From Oleiagrimonas sp. C23AA (GTDB taxonomy: Bacteria; Pseudomonadota; Gammaproteobacteria; Xanthomonadales; Rhodanobacteraceae), in NCBI RefSeq assembly GCF_011759385.1, contig NZ_JAARLY010000010.1, forward strand, positions 62,001 to 126,000: 64,000 nucleotides of DNA, in the 5' to 3' direction. Under the pieces are notes generated by a model. It made no database searches and was not told where the DNA came from. It was given only the letters and a program-made list of their open reading frames with translations. Both the position numbers and the translations under genes were made by a program. Shown here piece by piece: positions 15,611-24,855 of this stretch. How positions within the stretch are numbered: the stretch's first letter is position 1; each line of letters starts with the position of its first letter.

Positions 15611-16279
15611 GTGACGAAAAAACAAACGCCTGCACGACGCCAGCCCAGCCAGAAGCGCGCGCGAAAGACCCAGGAGCTCATCTTGGAAACGGCGGTGCAG
15701 ATGCTGGAGGCCGACGGTCTGGCGCGTTTCACCACCAACCGCCTGGCGGAAAAATCCGGCTACAGCGTCGGCACCATCTACCAGTACTTCGACAACAAGC
15801 AGGCCATTCTCGACGCCTTGGCCCAGCACGAGCGCGAGCGGCGCGTCGGCAAGGTGCGCGAGGCGCTGGGGGACACCGCCGACGGCGATAAGGTCGAAAA
15901 AAGCCCCGAAGCAGGAACCGACAATCACGCCCGCATCCGCAAGGTGGTGCGCATCGTGCTGCATGCGTTTGATGGGCGTCAGCGCGCGCGCCGCATCCTG
16001 ATCGATCGGGCCTTGCAGCAGGGGCGTCAGCAGGAGCTGGACGGACCCATGGTGCGCCTGGCCAACATGCTGACCACCGGCGAGATCACCGACCCGCACG
16101 GCCACACGCCGATCGCGCTCTCGGAAACCGAAGCCTTCGTACTTACGCGCGCGGTGGCAGGCGTCATTCGCGCCGCCGTGCAGCACGATCCGGCCATGCT
16201 GAAAAAGCGCACCGTGGAGGATGCGCTGGTGACGCTGATTGCCGGATTTTTTCAGGCGCGTGCCGCGCGATCAGGCTGA
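15611..16279 (+). CDS. TetR/AcrR-family transcriptional regulator
   Basis: A 222-residue regulator (from the GTG at 15611). The N-terminal helix-turn-helix domain (about residues 15-65) has the typical pattern ILETAVQMLEADGLARFTTNRLAEKSGYSVGTIYQYF, followed by FDNKQAILDALAQHE. The rest is a helical ligand-binding domain. The alternative ATG at 15554 would put the start codon inside a perfect palindrome and add 19 low-complexity residues; AGGCGG seven bases before the GTG supports the shorter form. Divergent from the membrane hydroxylase, it is probably that gene's repressor and its own. Its 3' end overlaps ribD on the other strand by nine bases. Confidence 0.88.
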   Translation: MTKKQTPARRQPSQKRARKTQELILETAVQMLEADGLARFTTNRLAEKSGYSVGTIYQYFDNKQAILDALAQHERERRVGKVREALGDTADGDKVEKSPEAGTDNHARIRKVVRIVLHAFDGRQRARRILIDRALQQGRQQELDGPMVRLANMLTTGEITDPHGHTPIALSETEAFVLTRAVAGVIRAAVQHDPAMLKKRTVEDALVTLIAGFFQARAARSG

Positions 16280-17371
16280 CGCCGTCTTGGGGCGAAGGCG
16301 CAATCGCAGGTCGTCGCCCAGCACTCGCCGATCGAGCGTTTCCAGCTGCCAGCGCTCGGCCATGTCGGCCAGCGGTGGGAGATCCAGCAACGGACGCGCG
16401 GTGCTGCCCAACAGCACGGGGGCGATGTAGAGCAGCAGCTCGTCGGCCAGACGTTCGGCCAGCAGGGCGCCACATAGCGTGGGGCCGGCTTCCACATGCA
16501 CTTCGTTGCAACCGCGCCTGGCCAGCTCGGCCAGCACCGCGTGCAAATCCAGCCGCCCGTGGACTTCAGGCATCCCTTGCCGCTCGATGCCGGCAAAGCG
16601 CGCATCGTCACGCACCACCTGCTCGGCATGCAGCAGCAGGGTGGGCGCGCTGCCGTCGAGCACATGATGGCCGGCCGGCGTACTCAGGTTTCGATCCAGC
16701 ACTACACGCAGCGGCGGCACGAAGGCGGTGTCAGCCAGGCGCACCGTCAGGCGCGGATTGTCGGCCAGCACCGTACCGCTGGCGCTGAGAATGGCCGATG
16801 CGCGCGCGCGCCAGTGCTGCACGTCCTGGCGTGCCGCGGCACCGGTAATCCACTTGGAGCTGCCATCGGCCAGCGCGGTGCGCCCGTCCAGGCTCATGGC
16901 AAGCTTCACGCGCACAAACGGACGTCCGCGCTCGATGCGGCTGAAGAAGCCGACGTTGAGCTCGCGCGCGGCCTCGCGCATCAGGCCCGATTCGACCGTG
17001 ATGCCCGCCTCCCGCAGGCGCGCCAGCCCGGCTCCCACCGCTTGCGAGGTATCTTCGGCCGCCATCACCACCCGCGACACGCCGGCGGCAATCAGCGCAT
17101 CGGCGCATGGCGGCGTGCGCCCGTGCAGGCCACACGGTTCCAGCGTGACGTAAGCGGTGGCGCCACGCGCGCGGTCGCCCGCGTCGCGCAAAGCGTGCAC
17201 TTCGGCATGCCCTTCGCCAGCACGTTCGTGGAAACCGCTACCGACCACCGACTCGCCGCGGGCGATGACACAGCCCACGCGCGGATTGGGTTGCGTGGTG
17301 AACAGGCCGCGTTCGGCCAGGCGCAGCGCATGCGCCATATGGGCATGATCGAGGGCGGAAAATGGGCTCAT
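16271..17371 (-). CDS. ribD: Bifunctional riboflavin deaminase/reductase RibD
   Basis: A 366-residue enzyme for two early steps of riboflavin synthesis. The N-terminal domain (about 1-145) is a zinc-dependent deaminase with HAEVHA (His55, Glu57) and PCGLHGRTPPC (Cys80, Cys89). The C-terminal domain (about 150-366) is the NADPH-dependent reductase, with VRVKLAMSLDGRTAL, SGTVLADNPRLTVR and the GCNEVHVEAGPTLCGALL motif. The ATG at 17371 overlaps the stop of the DUF2905 gene. It is in an operon with glyA-nrdR-DUF2905, not with the FMN-controlled genes; a TetR/hydroxylase pair separates it from ribE. Confidence 0.96.
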   Translation of the reverse strand: MSPFSALDHAHMAHALRLAERGLFTTQPNPRVGCVIARGESVVGSGFHERAGEGHAEVHALRDAGDRARGATAYVTLEPCGLHGRTPPCADALIAAGVSRVVMAAEDTSQAVGAGLARLREAGITVESGLMREAARELNVGFFSRIERGRPFVRVKLAMSLDGRTALADGSSKWITGAAARQDVQHWRARASAILSASGTVLADNPRLTVRLADTAFVPPLRVVLDRNLSTPAGHHVLDGSAPTLLLHAEQVVRDDARFAGIERQGMPEVHGRLDLHAVLAELARRGCNEVHVEAGPTLCGALLAERLADELLLYIAPVLLGSTARPLLDLPPLADMAERWQLETLDRRVLGDDLRLRLRPKTASA

Positions 17372-17568
17372 TTGTTCAACCACCGCAACAGCAAGCTGAG
17401 CACCACGCTGATGATCAGGCAGGTGACGATCGGAAAGTGGAAGCTGAAGCCTTCACGCTGCACATGGATATCGCCAGGCAGCCGTCCCAGCCCGAGCTTT
17501 CGCACCCAAGGCCACAACGCGCCAAGGGCGATCAGGATCACGCCGGCGATGATGAGAAGGCGTGACAT
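17368..17568 (-). CDS. DUF2905 family small membrane protein
   Basis: A 66-residue protein with two hydrophobic helices (about residues 4-22 and 45-62). They flank the conserved loop GLGRLPGDIHVQREGFSFHFP, which is diagnostic of DUF2905. The function of the family is unknown. It starts 11 bases after nrdR and overlaps ribD by four bases, so it is translated as part of the same mRNA. Confidence 0.9.
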   Translation of the reverse strand: MSRLLIIAGVILIALGALWPWVRKLGLGRLPGDIHVQREGFSFHFPIVTCLIISVVLSLLLRWLNK

Positions 17569-17579
17569 GATCGCGCAGG

Positions 17580-18107
17580 TCAGGACTTCTTGCCGCCGCG
17601 ACGCTTGGCCACGGCCTCGTCCAGCAGCGGAATCTGCAGGCGCTGCAACTCCGGCAATTCGCGGTCGAGCTTCTGGATTTCTTCCAGGAACGCCTGCACG
17701 TCCTCGAAGCGCCGGTACACCGAGGCAAAGCGCACAAAGGCGACCTGGTCCAGCCCTTTAAGCTCGCGCATCACCAGCTCACCGACACGCATCGACGGCA
17801 CTTCGCGCTCGCCGATACGGCGCAGCTCGTGCAGTACCGCGCGCACCGCCGCCTCCACCGCCTCGCTGGACACCGGACGCTTTTGCAGCGCGCGGGCAAA
17901 GCTGGTGTGCAGCTTGCGTTCGTCGAAGGCTTCACGGCGGCCATCGGACTTGACCACCGAGGGCAGCTTCAACTCCGCCGTCTCGAAGGTGTTGAAGCGC
18001 TCACCGCACTGCGGGCATTCGCGACGACGGCGCACGGTGGTGCCGTCCTCGGTCAGGCGCGAGTCGATCACGCGGGTGTCTTCGTGCTGGCAGAAAGGAC
18101 AATGCAT
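17580..18107 (-). CDS. nrdR: Transcriptional repressor NrdR
   Basis: A 175-residue repressor of ribonucleotide reductase genes. It has an N-terminal zinc ribbon (Cys3, Cys6, Cys31, Cys34; HCPFC and ECPQCG) and an ATP-cone domain (about 46-140, starting [16 protein letters not shown]). It senses ATP/dATP and binds NrdR boxes upstream of nrd operons, none of which lie in this window. A basic tail (AKRRGGKKS) extends past the ATP cone. It sits 104 bases downstream of glyA, separated by a large hairpin-forming region, and leads into DUF2905 and ribD. Confidence 0.97.
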   Translation of the reverse strand: MHCPFCQHEDTRVIDSRLTEDGTTVRRRRECPQCGERFNTFETAELKLPSVVKSDGRREAFDERKLHTSFARALQKRPVSSEAVEAAVRAVLHELRRIGEREVPSMRVGELVMRELKGLDQVAFVRFASVYRRFEDVQAFLEEIQKLDRELPELQRLQIPLLDEAVAKRRGGKKS

Positions 18108-18120
18108 AGGGTTTCAGGAG

Positions 18121-18217
18121 TAAGAGTTGAGAAGTGGGGAGCGAGAGAAAGGCGTCCGCTCTGGCCCCAGCTCCCTCTCACTTCTCACTTCTCTCGACCC
18201 ACTTCTCGTTCTCAACC
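18121..18217. repeat. Long imperfect palindrome of GAGAAGTG-type repeats between glyA and nrdR
   Basis: The gap is filled with G/A-rich sequence on the left (GTTGAGAAGTGGGG, 18126-18139, then GCGAGAGAAAG) and C/T-rich sequence on the right (CTCTCACTTCTCACTTCTCTCG then CCCACTTCTCGTTCTCAAC). The arms can fold into one long hairpin, with a 6-base insertion in the right arm. The right arm overlaps the glyA stop codon. A similar element lies at 40471-40545 after pepA, so this is probably a dispersed extragenic repeat. Confidence 0.6.
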
Positions 18218-19465
18218 GTAAACCGGATACTTCTTGCACTGCGCAGTGACCTTCTCACGCACGGCGCCGATCACGGCCTCGTCTTGCGGCGCGTCCAGCA
18301 CATCGCAGATCCAGCCGGCAAGCTCGGTGCAGTCGGCCTCGGTGTAACCACGGGTGGTCACGGCCGGGGTGCCCAGGCGCAGGCCGGAGGTGACGAACGG
18401 CGAGCGCGGATCGTTCGGCACAGCGTTCTTATTCACCGTAATGTGGGCACGGCCCAGCGCGGCTTCGGCATCCTTGCCGGTGACATCACGGCCGATCATG
18501 TCGACCAGCAGCAAGTGGTTTTCGGTGCCGCCGGAGACGATCTTGAAACCGCGCTCCATGAACACCTTGGCCATGGCCTTGGCATTGACCACCACCTGCT
18601 TCTGATAGGTGGTGAACTCAGGTTCCAGCGCCTCCTTGAAGGCCACCGCCTTGCCGGCAATGACGTGCATCAGCGGACCACCCTGGATGCCCGGGAACAC
18701 GATGGACTGCAGCTTCTTGGTCAGTGTCTCGTCGGCGCCCTTGGCCACGATGATGCCGCCGCGCGGGCCGCGCAGCGTCTTGTGCGTGGTCGAGGTGACC
18801 ACGTGCGCGTGCGGCAGCGGGCTGGGATAGACACCGGCGGCGATCAAGCCGGCCACATGCGCCATGTCCACGAACAGGTACGCGCCCACCTTGTCGGCGA
18901 TGGCACGGAAACGCGCCCAGTCCAGCACCTGCGAGTAGGCCGAGAAACCGGCCACGATCATCTTCGGCTGGTGCTCGTCGGCCAGACGCTCGACCTCGTC
19001 CATATCGACCATGCCGTTCTCGTCCACGCCATACTGCACGGCGTTGAACAGCTTGCCGCTGGCATTGACCTTGGCGCCGTGGGTCAGGTGGCCGCCATGG
19101 GCCAGGCTCATGCCCAGGATGGTGTCGCCCGGTGAAAGCAGCGCAAAGTACACCGCCTGGTTGGCCTGCGAGCCCGAGTGCGGCTGCACGTTGGCATAGT
19201 CGCAATCAAACAGCTGCTTCAGACGATCGATGGCCAGCTTCTCGGCCACATCGACGTATTCGCAACCGCCGTAGTAACGCTTGCCCGGATAGCCCTCGGC
19301 ATATTTGTTGGTCAGCTGGCTGCCCTGGGCCTCCATCACGCGCGGGCTGGTGTAGTTCTCGGAAGCGATCAGTTCGACGTGATCTTCCTGACGCTGAACT
19401 TCGTCGGCGATGGCCTTGGCCAGTTCGTCGTCATATCCGGCAATGCGCTGCGAGCGGGAGAACAT
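18212..19465 (-). CDS. glyA: Serine hydroxymethyltransferase
   Basis: A 417-residue PLP enzyme that interconverts serine and glycine with tetrahydrofolate, the main source of one-carbon units. Signature segments are [10 protein letters not shown], the substrate-binding [22 protein letters not shown] and the PLP lysine Lys229 in [16 protein letters not shown]. The length is normal. I start at the ATG at 19465 ([10 protein letters not shown]), with AAGGTG ten bases upstream. The 121 bases to the DUF817 gene probably hold its promoter. First gene of glyA-nrdR-DUF2905-ribD. Confidence 0.97.
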   Translation of the reverse strand: MFSRSQRIAGYDDELAKAIADEVQRQEDHVELIASENYTSPRVMEAQGSQLTNKYAEGYPGKRYYGGCEYVDVAEKLAIDRLKQLFDCDYANVQPHSGSQANQAVYFALLSPGDTILGMSLAHGGHLTHGAKVNASGKLFNAVQYGVDENGMVDMDEVERLADEHQPKMIVAGFSAYSQVLDWARFRAIADKVGAYLFVDMAHVAGLIAAGVYPSPLPHAHVVTSTTHKTLRGPRGGIIVAKGADETLTKKLQSIVFPGIQGGPLMHVIAGKAVAFKEALEPEFTTYQKQVVVNAKAMAKVFMERGFKIVSGGTENHLLLVDMIGRDVTGKDAEAALGRAHITVNKNAVPNDPRSPFVTSGLRLGTPAVTTRGYTEADCTELAGWICDVLDAPQDEAVIGAVREKVTAQCKKYPVYG

Positions 19466-19586
19466 GCGGGGAGGCACCTTGTTGATTGGACGGTGGGAAC
19501 GGCCCGCCAGGCGGACCGCGCGCCCGAAGTCACGGGCGGTCGGAAAGCGAAAATGGTATCCCAGCCGCGGTCACAACCCAATATGT

Positions 19587-20468
19587 TCATGCCCGGCGCC
19601 TGTTCAGACCCAAGCGGTGGCGATGCAGCGCCGAGACCATCACGTAGCTGATCGACATCAGCAGCAACCACGCGCCCAGCTTGGATACCGGCACCGGATG
19701 CCAGCCATGTGCCTGCCCCGGATAGCGCCAAACGGCCAGAAACGTGCCCACGTTCTCGGCCAGCCAGATAAACAGCGCCACCAGCACGAAGCCCAGCAGC
19801 AGCGGCATGCGCCGATAGGCCTGGCGCACCCGAAAATGCACCTGCGTGCGTGCAAACAACGCGCCCATCGCCAGCAGCAACAAGGCACGCATATCGACAC
19901 CGTAGTGATCGGTAAAGAAATTGGCGTAGATGGCCAGCGCCAGCCAGGCGGTATGCGACCAGCGCGGGTGATCGGTGAAGCGAAATGAGAATACCCGCCA
20001 GGCACGGGCGATATAACTGCCGACCGCCGCGTACATGAAGCCGGTAAACAACGGCACCGCGCCGACATGCAGCACGCCTCCGGCGGCATACAGCCAGGAA
20101 CCGGTGGCGGTCTTGAACAGCTCCATGGCGGTGCCGACGACATGAAACAGCACGATCACCACCAGCTCGCGACGCGTTTCCAGCCGCGCCATCAGCATCA
20201 GCGCCTGGATCGCCAGCGCACCCAGCGTCATGGCATCGTTGCGCGCCAGCGGCGCATCGGCTGGCCACCACGCCCGCGCCGCCAGCATCATGGCCAGCAT
20301 CAGGCCGCCGAAAAGGCAGGCCCAGGCTTGCTTCAAGCCAAACACCAGCAGCTCGTGCGCGAACACGCCAACGCGACCGCCAGCACGCGCCCGGCGCGAA
20401 AGCGCACCATCCAGCGCCTGCCACCCACGTACCGACAACGCCTGATCAACCGGCCCCCGAAGCTGCAC
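19587..20468 (-). CDS. DUF817 family multi-pass membrane protein
   Basis: A 293-residue membrane protein with seven to eight hydrophobic segments. It matches the DUF817 family through ATGSWLYAAGGVLHVGAVPLFTGFMYAAVGSYI and the later AIYANFFTDHYG and FIWLAENVGTF segments. The function of the family is unknown. It begins with a GTG at 20468 preceded by GAGGG about ten bases upstream. It is divergent from ettA (about 200 bases) and upstream of glyA on the same strand, but a 121-base gap suggests it is separate. Confidence 0.85.
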   Translation of the reverse strand: MQLRGPVDQALSVRGWQALDGALSRRARAGGRVGVFAHELLVFGLKQAWACLFGGLMLAMMLAARAWWPADAPLARNDAMTLGALAIQALMLMARLETRRELVVIVLFHVVGTAMELFKTATGSWLYAAGGVLHVGAVPLFTGFMYAAVGSYIARAWRVFSFRFTDHPRWSHTAWLALAIYANFFTDHYGVDMRALLLLAMGALFARTQVHFRVRQAYRRMPLLLGFVLVALFIWLAENVGTFLAVWRYPGQAHGWHPVPVSKLGAWLLLMSISYVMVSALHRHRLGLNRRRA

Positions 20469-20671
20469 GCCGCACCGCCCTCACCAACACCCAACCGCCG
20501 CCAGCATGAGTGAGGCGGCGGTGAAAAAAGCTGAGAGGTTCTGGCTATTTGCGGGCAAATGGCATGGAAAGGCGCCCGCGAATCGGCGATAATTGCAGGT
20601 CTCTCGCCGCTTCATCCCCACAGTCCGGCTGTCTGCCGGGCGGCGGCCGACCGCATCTGTCAGGAGTGTGC

Positions 20672-22330
20672 ATGCAGTACATCTACACCATGAACGGGGT
20701 CAGCAAGATCGTTCCCCCGAAGCGCCAGATCATCAAGGACATCTCGCTGTCGTTCTTCCCCGGCGCCAAGATCGGCCTGCTGGGCCTGAACGGCGCCGGC
20801 AAGTCCACGGTGCTGAAGATCATGGCTGGCGTGGATAAGGACTTCCAGGGCGAAGCGCGTCCGCAGCCGGGCATCAAGGTCGGCTACCTGGCGCAGGAGC
20901 CGGAGCTGGACCCGGAAAAGACCGTGCGTGAAGCGGTCGAGGAAGGCGTCGGCGAAGTGCTGCAGGCCCAGGCGCGGCTGGAAGAGGTCTACGCCGCCTA
21001 CGCCGAGGAAGGCGCCGACTTCGACAAGCTGGCCGAAGAACAGCAGCGCCTGGAAAACATCCTGGCCGCCAACGATGCCCACGCGCTGGAGCGCCAGCTG
21101 GAAGTGGCCGGCGACGCGCTGCGTCTGCCGCCGTGGGACGCCAAGGTCGGCCCGCTGTCCGGTGGCGAGAAGCGCCGCGTGGCACTGTGCCGCCTGCTGC
21201 TGTCCAAGCCGGACATGCTGCTGCTGGACGAGCCCACCAACCATCTGGATGCCGAGTCGGTGGACTGGCTGGAGCAGTTCCTGCAGCGCTACACCGGCAC
21301 CGTGGTCGCGGTCACCCATGATCGCTACTTCCTGGACAACGCCGCCGAGTGGATTCTGGAGCTCGATCGCGGTCGCGGCATCCCCTGGAAGGGCAACTAC
21401 TCGTCCTGGCTGGAGCAGAAGGACGAGCGTCTGGCGCAGGAAGCCATTGCCGAGAAGGCCCGCCAGAAGGCCATCAAGCGCGAGCTGGAATGGATCCGTT
21501 CGGCCAGCAAGGGCCGCCAGTCCAAGGGCAAGGCGCGCCTGCAGCGCTTCGAGGAACTGAACGCGGTCGAGTACCAGCAGCGCAACGAGACCAACGAGAT
21601 CTTCATTCCGCCGGGCGAACGTCTGGGCAACCAGGTGATCGAGTTCAAGAACGTCTCCAAGTCGTTCGGCGACCGCATGCTGATCGACGACCTGTCGTTC
21701 CAGGTGCCGCCGGGCGCCATCGTCGGCGTGATCGGCCCCAACGGCGCCGGCAAGTCCACGCTGTTCAAGCTGATCACCGGCAAGGAAGAGCCCGACCAGG
21801 GCGAGATCAAGCTGGGCCATACCGTGAAGCTGGCCTACGTGGAGCAGTCGCGCGGCGCGCTGGAAGGTGACAACAACGTCTGGCAGGAAGTCTCCGGCGG
21901 TTCGGACATCATCACCATCGGCAACTTCGAGATCCAGTCGCGCGCCTACATCGGCCGCTTCAACTTCAAGGGCGTGGACCAGCAGAAGCTGGTCGGCAAC
22001 CTCTCCGGTGGTGAGCGCGGCCGCCTGCATCTGGCCAAGACCCTGCTGCAGGGCGGCAACGTGCTGCTGCTCGATGAGCCCTCCAACGACCTGGACGTGG
22101 AAACCCTGCGCGCGCTGGAAGACGGCCTGCTGGAGTTCCCCGGCTGCGCCATGGTCATCTCGCATGACCGCTGGTTCCTGGACCGCATCGCCACGCACAT
22201 CCTGGCCTTCGAGGGCGACTCGCACGCCGAGTTCTTCCCCGGCAACTACGGCGAGTACGAGGCCGACAAGAAGCGCCGTCTCGGCGACGATGCCGGCCCC
22301 AAGCGCGTGCGCTACAAGAAGCTGGTCTGA
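20672..22330 (+). CDS. ettA: Energy-dependent translational throttle protein EttA (ABC-F ATPase)
   Basis: A 552-residue ABC-F protein, soluble, with two ATPase domains. The first has GLNGAGKST (38-46), [16 protein letters not shown] and [11 protein letters not shown]. The second has [22 protein letters not shown] and [12 protein letters not shown] charged linker of the P-site tRNA interaction motif type lies between (about 240-320). EttA binds the ribosomal E site and gates the first elongation steps according to ATP/ADP. The ATG at 20672 has CAGGAG five to six bases upstream. It is followed by an 11-bp hairpin, then pyrF on the same strand. Confidence 0.96.
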   Translation: MQYIYTMNGVSKIVPPKRQIIKDISLSFFPGAKIGLLGLNGAGKSTVLKIMAGVDKDFQGEARPQPGIKVGYLAQEPELDPEKTVREAVEEGVGEVLQAQARLEEVYAAYAEEGADFDKLAEEQQRLENILAANDAHALERQLEVAGDALRLPPWDAKVGPLSGGEKRRVALCRLLLSKPDMLLLDEPTNHLDAESVDWLEQFLQRYTGTVVAVTHDRYFLDNAAEWILELDRGRGIPWKGNYSSWLEQKDERLAQEAIAEKARQKAIKRELEWIRSASKGRQSKGKARLQRFEELNAVEYQQRNETNEIFIPPGERLGNQVIEFKNVSKSFGDRMLIDDLSFQVPPGAIVGVIGPNGAGKSTLFKLITGKEEPDQGEIKLGHTVKLAYVEQSRGALEGDNNVWQEVSGGSDIITIGNFEIQSRAYIGRFNFKGVDQQKLVGNLSGGERGRLHLAKTLLQGGNVLLLDEPSNDLDVETLRALEDGLLEFPGCAMVISHDRWFLDRIATHILAFEGDSHAEFFPGNYGEYEADKKRRLGDDAGPKRVRYKKLV

Positions 22331-22337
22331 TCCGTCT

Positions 22338-22364
22338 GCGCGGCGCCCTTTGCGGGCGCCGCGC
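22338..22364 (+). terminator. GC-rich hairpin after ettA
   Basis: GCGCGGCGCCC (22338-22348) pairs perfectly with GGGCGCCGCGC (22354-22364) around a 5-base loop, eight bases past the ettA stop. No U-run follows (CGTATT), so it may stabilise the 3' end or attenuate rather than terminate fully before pyrF. Confidence 0.55.
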
Positions 22365-22406
22365 CGTATTGACGCGCCGCAGGCGTGAGTGTTTCAAGGA
22401 GCTGGC

Positions 22407-23225
22407 ATGAGCTTCATGCAGATGCTGTCCGATGCCTGGCAGCGCAACGATTCGATGGTCTGCGTGGGCCTTGACCCTGACCCGGCGAGCCTGCCGGCGG
22501 TGGTGCGCGGCGACGATGCAGTGTTTGCGTTCTGCCGCGCCATCGTCGATGCCACGGCGGATCTGGCCTGCGCCTTCAAGCCACAGATCGCGCACTTTGC
22601 CGCGCTGGGTGCCGAGGAAGCGCTGGAGCGGCTGATCACGCACATCCACCACGCCCACCCGGGCGTGCCGGTGATCCTGGACGCCAAGCGCGGCGACATC
22701 GGCTCGACCGCGCAACGCTATGCGCTGGAAGCCTTCGAGCGCTACGACGCCGATGCGGTCACTGCCAACCCGTATCTGGGTCACGACTCGGCCCAGCCGT
22801 TCCTCGATTACGAGGACAAGGGCGTGATCCTGCTGTGTCGCACCTCCAACCCCGGCGGCGCCGACTTCCAGGCGCTCGATTGCGGCGGTCAGCCACTCTA
22901 CCTGCGCGTCGCCCAGACCATCGCCGATGCATGGAACGGACACGGCAATTGCGCCCTGGTCACTGGCGCGACCTGGCCCGAAGAATTGGGCAAGGTACGC
23001 GCCATCGTCGGCGACATGCCATTGCTGGTCCCCGGCATCGGCGCGCAGGGTGGCGATGTCGAAGCCGTGTTGCGCCATGGCGCCACGGCCGATGGCCTGG
23101 GCCTGATGATCAGCTCCTCGCGCGCCATCCTCTACGCCAGTGATGGCGCCGACTTTGCCGAAGCGGCACGCGCGGCCACGCAGGCGCTGCGCGCGAAGAT
23201 CAACGGTTACCGCAACACCGCGTGA
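22407..23225 (+). CDS. pyrF: Orotidine 5'-phosphate decarboxylase (PyrF, subfamily 2)
   Basis: A 272-residue cytoplasmic enzyme that converts orotidine monophosphate to UMP, the last step of de novo pyrimidine synthesis. The long (subfamily 2) form is shown by [10 protein letters not shown] at the N terminus, FKPQIAHF, the catalytic [16 protein letters not shown] motif and [11 protein letters not shown] near the C terminus. The ATG at 22407 has AAGGAG seven bases upstream. Its last 19 bases overlap the end of gspK on the opposite strand. Confidence 0.97.
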   Translation: MSFMQMLSDAWQRNDSMVCVGLDPDPASLPAVVRGDDAVFAFCRAIVDATADLACAFKPQIAHFAALGAEEALERLITHIHHAHPGVPVILDAKRGDIGSTAQRYALEAFERYDADAVTANPYLGHDSAQPFLDYEDKGVILLCRTSNPGGADFQALDCGGQPLYLRVAQTIADAWNGHGNCALVTGATWPEELGKVRAIVGDMPLLVPGIGAQGGDVEAVLRHGATADGLGLMISSSRAILYASDGADFAEAARAATQALRAKINGYRNTA

Positions 23226-24205
23226 TGGCCCACTGAGGGTCCGCCCCTTCCGCTGGTGCCTTTGCCGTCCTTGCCCGCACCACCGCCTGTCGCCGACAGG
23301 CTGGCGTCATCGCCGTCCAGCCAGCGCAGCACCGTATAGGGCTTGTCCACGCGCGACAGGCCCAGCCGCACCACCGCGCGTACCACGGCACTGGTGCCAT
23401 CGGGCAGCACCGCTTCACTGCGAATGCTTTGCACGATGCCGTGGCCACCGCCCATCAACAACGGGCTGGCCTCGCCCGGCACCGTCAGCCGCGCGCCGCC
23501 GGTGGCCTCGTTCAGCGCCTGGCGCTGCCGGACGAAATCGTTGGCCTGCTGGGTGCTCATGTTGGGCAGCGCAGCCAGCACCTGCGCCGAGGCAAAACGT
23601 GGATCGGGCTCATTGCGCCCGGACCACAGCGTAACGCAGGGCGCCACCGCCTGGTACAGCGCCGGCGTCATGCCCAGCACCTGCTGCAATTCCTCGATGC
23701 TCTCAAAGCGGCCGTTGCGCGGACCATAATCGCGCCCGGCGGCGCGGTACTGCGGCGCCTCGGCACCATGCACGCGCGTGTTCGCGTCACGGTCGCGCCA
23801 GTCGGCAATGGCATCGGCCAGTGCCTTGGCCTTGTCGCGCGAGGCACCAACGCTGCGGAACAAACCGGCCAGCACCGGCGGCGCGGCGCTGTTCAGATCC
23901 ACCTTGCCGGCCTCGTCGGTCACCGTGACCGACACCCGCGCCCCGTTGAAGCGGAAATCGTAGGCACGCCCATCCGGCACCCATCGCCTGGCCACATCGT
24001 GCAGACTCAAGCCGTACACGGCCCGCGCGATACCGGACTCGGCGTCGTAGCGCGCCTGAGTGTGGGCGAACTGATAGCGCGATTGCATGCCCTCGCTACG
24101 TGCCAGCAGCGCGTAGCCGCCAATCAGGATGGCCAGCAGCGCGCAGGCCCACAACACGATCAGCAACGCCACGCCGCGCTGGGTTCGCCGCGCGCCGATA
24201 TTCAC
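23207..24205 (-). CDS. gspK: Type II secretion minor pseudopilin GspK
   Basis: A 332-residue protein with the prepilin start [22 protein letters not shown]. The position-5 Glu found in other pseudopilins is replaced, as expected for GspK, which caps the tip of the pseudopilus. The large periplasmic domain contains LNSAAPPVL, a helix-hairpin-helix-like [11 protein letters not shown] segment and a Gly-rich C terminus ([17 protein letters not shown]). Last gene of the visible gsp operon. It overlaps gspJ by four bases and converges on pyrF. gspL, the usual next gene, is absent. Confidence 0.93.
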   Translation of the reverse strand: MNIGARRTQRGVALLIVLWACALLAILIGGYALLARSEGMQSRYQFAHTQARYDAESGIARAVYGLSLHDVARRWVPDGRAYDFRFNGARVSVTVTDEAGKVDLNSAAPPVLAGLFRSVGASRDKAKALADAIADWRDRDANTRVHGAEAPQYRAAGRDYGPRNGRFESIEELQQVLGMTPALYQAVAPCVTLWSGRNEPDPRFASAQVLAALPNMSTQQANDFVRQRQALNEATGGARLTVPGEASPLLMGGGHGIVQSIRSEAVLPDGTSAVVRAVVRLGLSRVDKPYTVLRWLDGDDASLSATGGGAGKDGKGTSGRGGPSVGHHAVLR

Positions 24206-24855
24206 AGACTGATCCTCGAGGCGCGACCGGACATCATGGCCGAGCGCACTGCGTGCGCGTCCACGCGCAGCGGCACCTCCAGCAGCGGCCAGTCACGGCC
24301 CTTGCCAAGGTCCAGGTCGATGCGTACCAGCGACGGCAGTCGTGTGTCCTGCCCCCAGCGTGTCGCCCAGGCCAGCACCTTCCCGCGCTCGGTGGTGCCG
24401 CGATAGCTGAAGTGGCCGTTGCGGATGCCACGCAGCAACACCTGTGGCTTGCCCAGCGCCTTTGGCGGCGAGCCGTCGGGCGGCAACAGCGCCAGTTGCA
24501 GCTGCAGGCGATAGCCGTGTTTGCCCTGTACCAGGGTCAAGGTCTGCTGCTGCGGACCGAGCCGCCCAAGGTAACCGGGCAAGGGCGCGACGAAGCGCAG
24601 CCGCTGCGCATCACCCTGGAAGATGATGCCCTCGTCGTCGTGATTCTGTGCGAACGGCAATGGCTGCGCCTGGGTCAATTCACGGCGCAGGTAATCCTGC
24701 GCGCCACGCATGCTGTCCAGATGATCGATCGCCTTGCGTCCCGAGCTCACCGCCCGGGTGGCACCGTGCAGCCCCGACCATACGCCCAGCAGCAGCAGCG
24801 ACAGCAAGGCCATGGTCGCCAGCACTTCCAGCAGCGTGAAACCGCGCGCTTTCAT
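24202..24855 (-). CDS. gspJ: Type II secretion minor pseudopilin GspJ
   Basis: A 217-residue pseudopilin with the prepilin peptidase site MKARG/FTLLEVLATMALLSLLLLGVW; Glu at position 5 is present. A globular periplasmic domain follows. GspI, GspJ and GspK form the tip complex of the type II pseudopilus. The ATG at 24855 (short six-base leader before the hydrophobic segment) overlaps the gspI stop by four bases, and its own end overlaps gspK. Confidence 0.93.
   Translation of the reverse strand: MKARGFTLLEVLATMALLSLLLLGVWSGLHGATRAVSSGRKAIDHLDSMRGAQDYLRRELTQAQPLPFAQNHDDEGIIFQGDAQRLRFVAPLPGYLGRLGPQQQTLTLVQGKHGYRLQLQLALLPPDGSPPKALGKPQVLLRGIRNGHFSYRGTTERGKVLAWATRWGQDTRLPSLVRIDLDLGKGRDWPLLEVPLRVDAHAVRSAMMSGRASRISL

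Noticed and set aside
20660-22225. Long minus-strand open frame opposite ettA
   Set aside because: Antisense of a highly conserved ABC-F gene; no start site and no family motifs.
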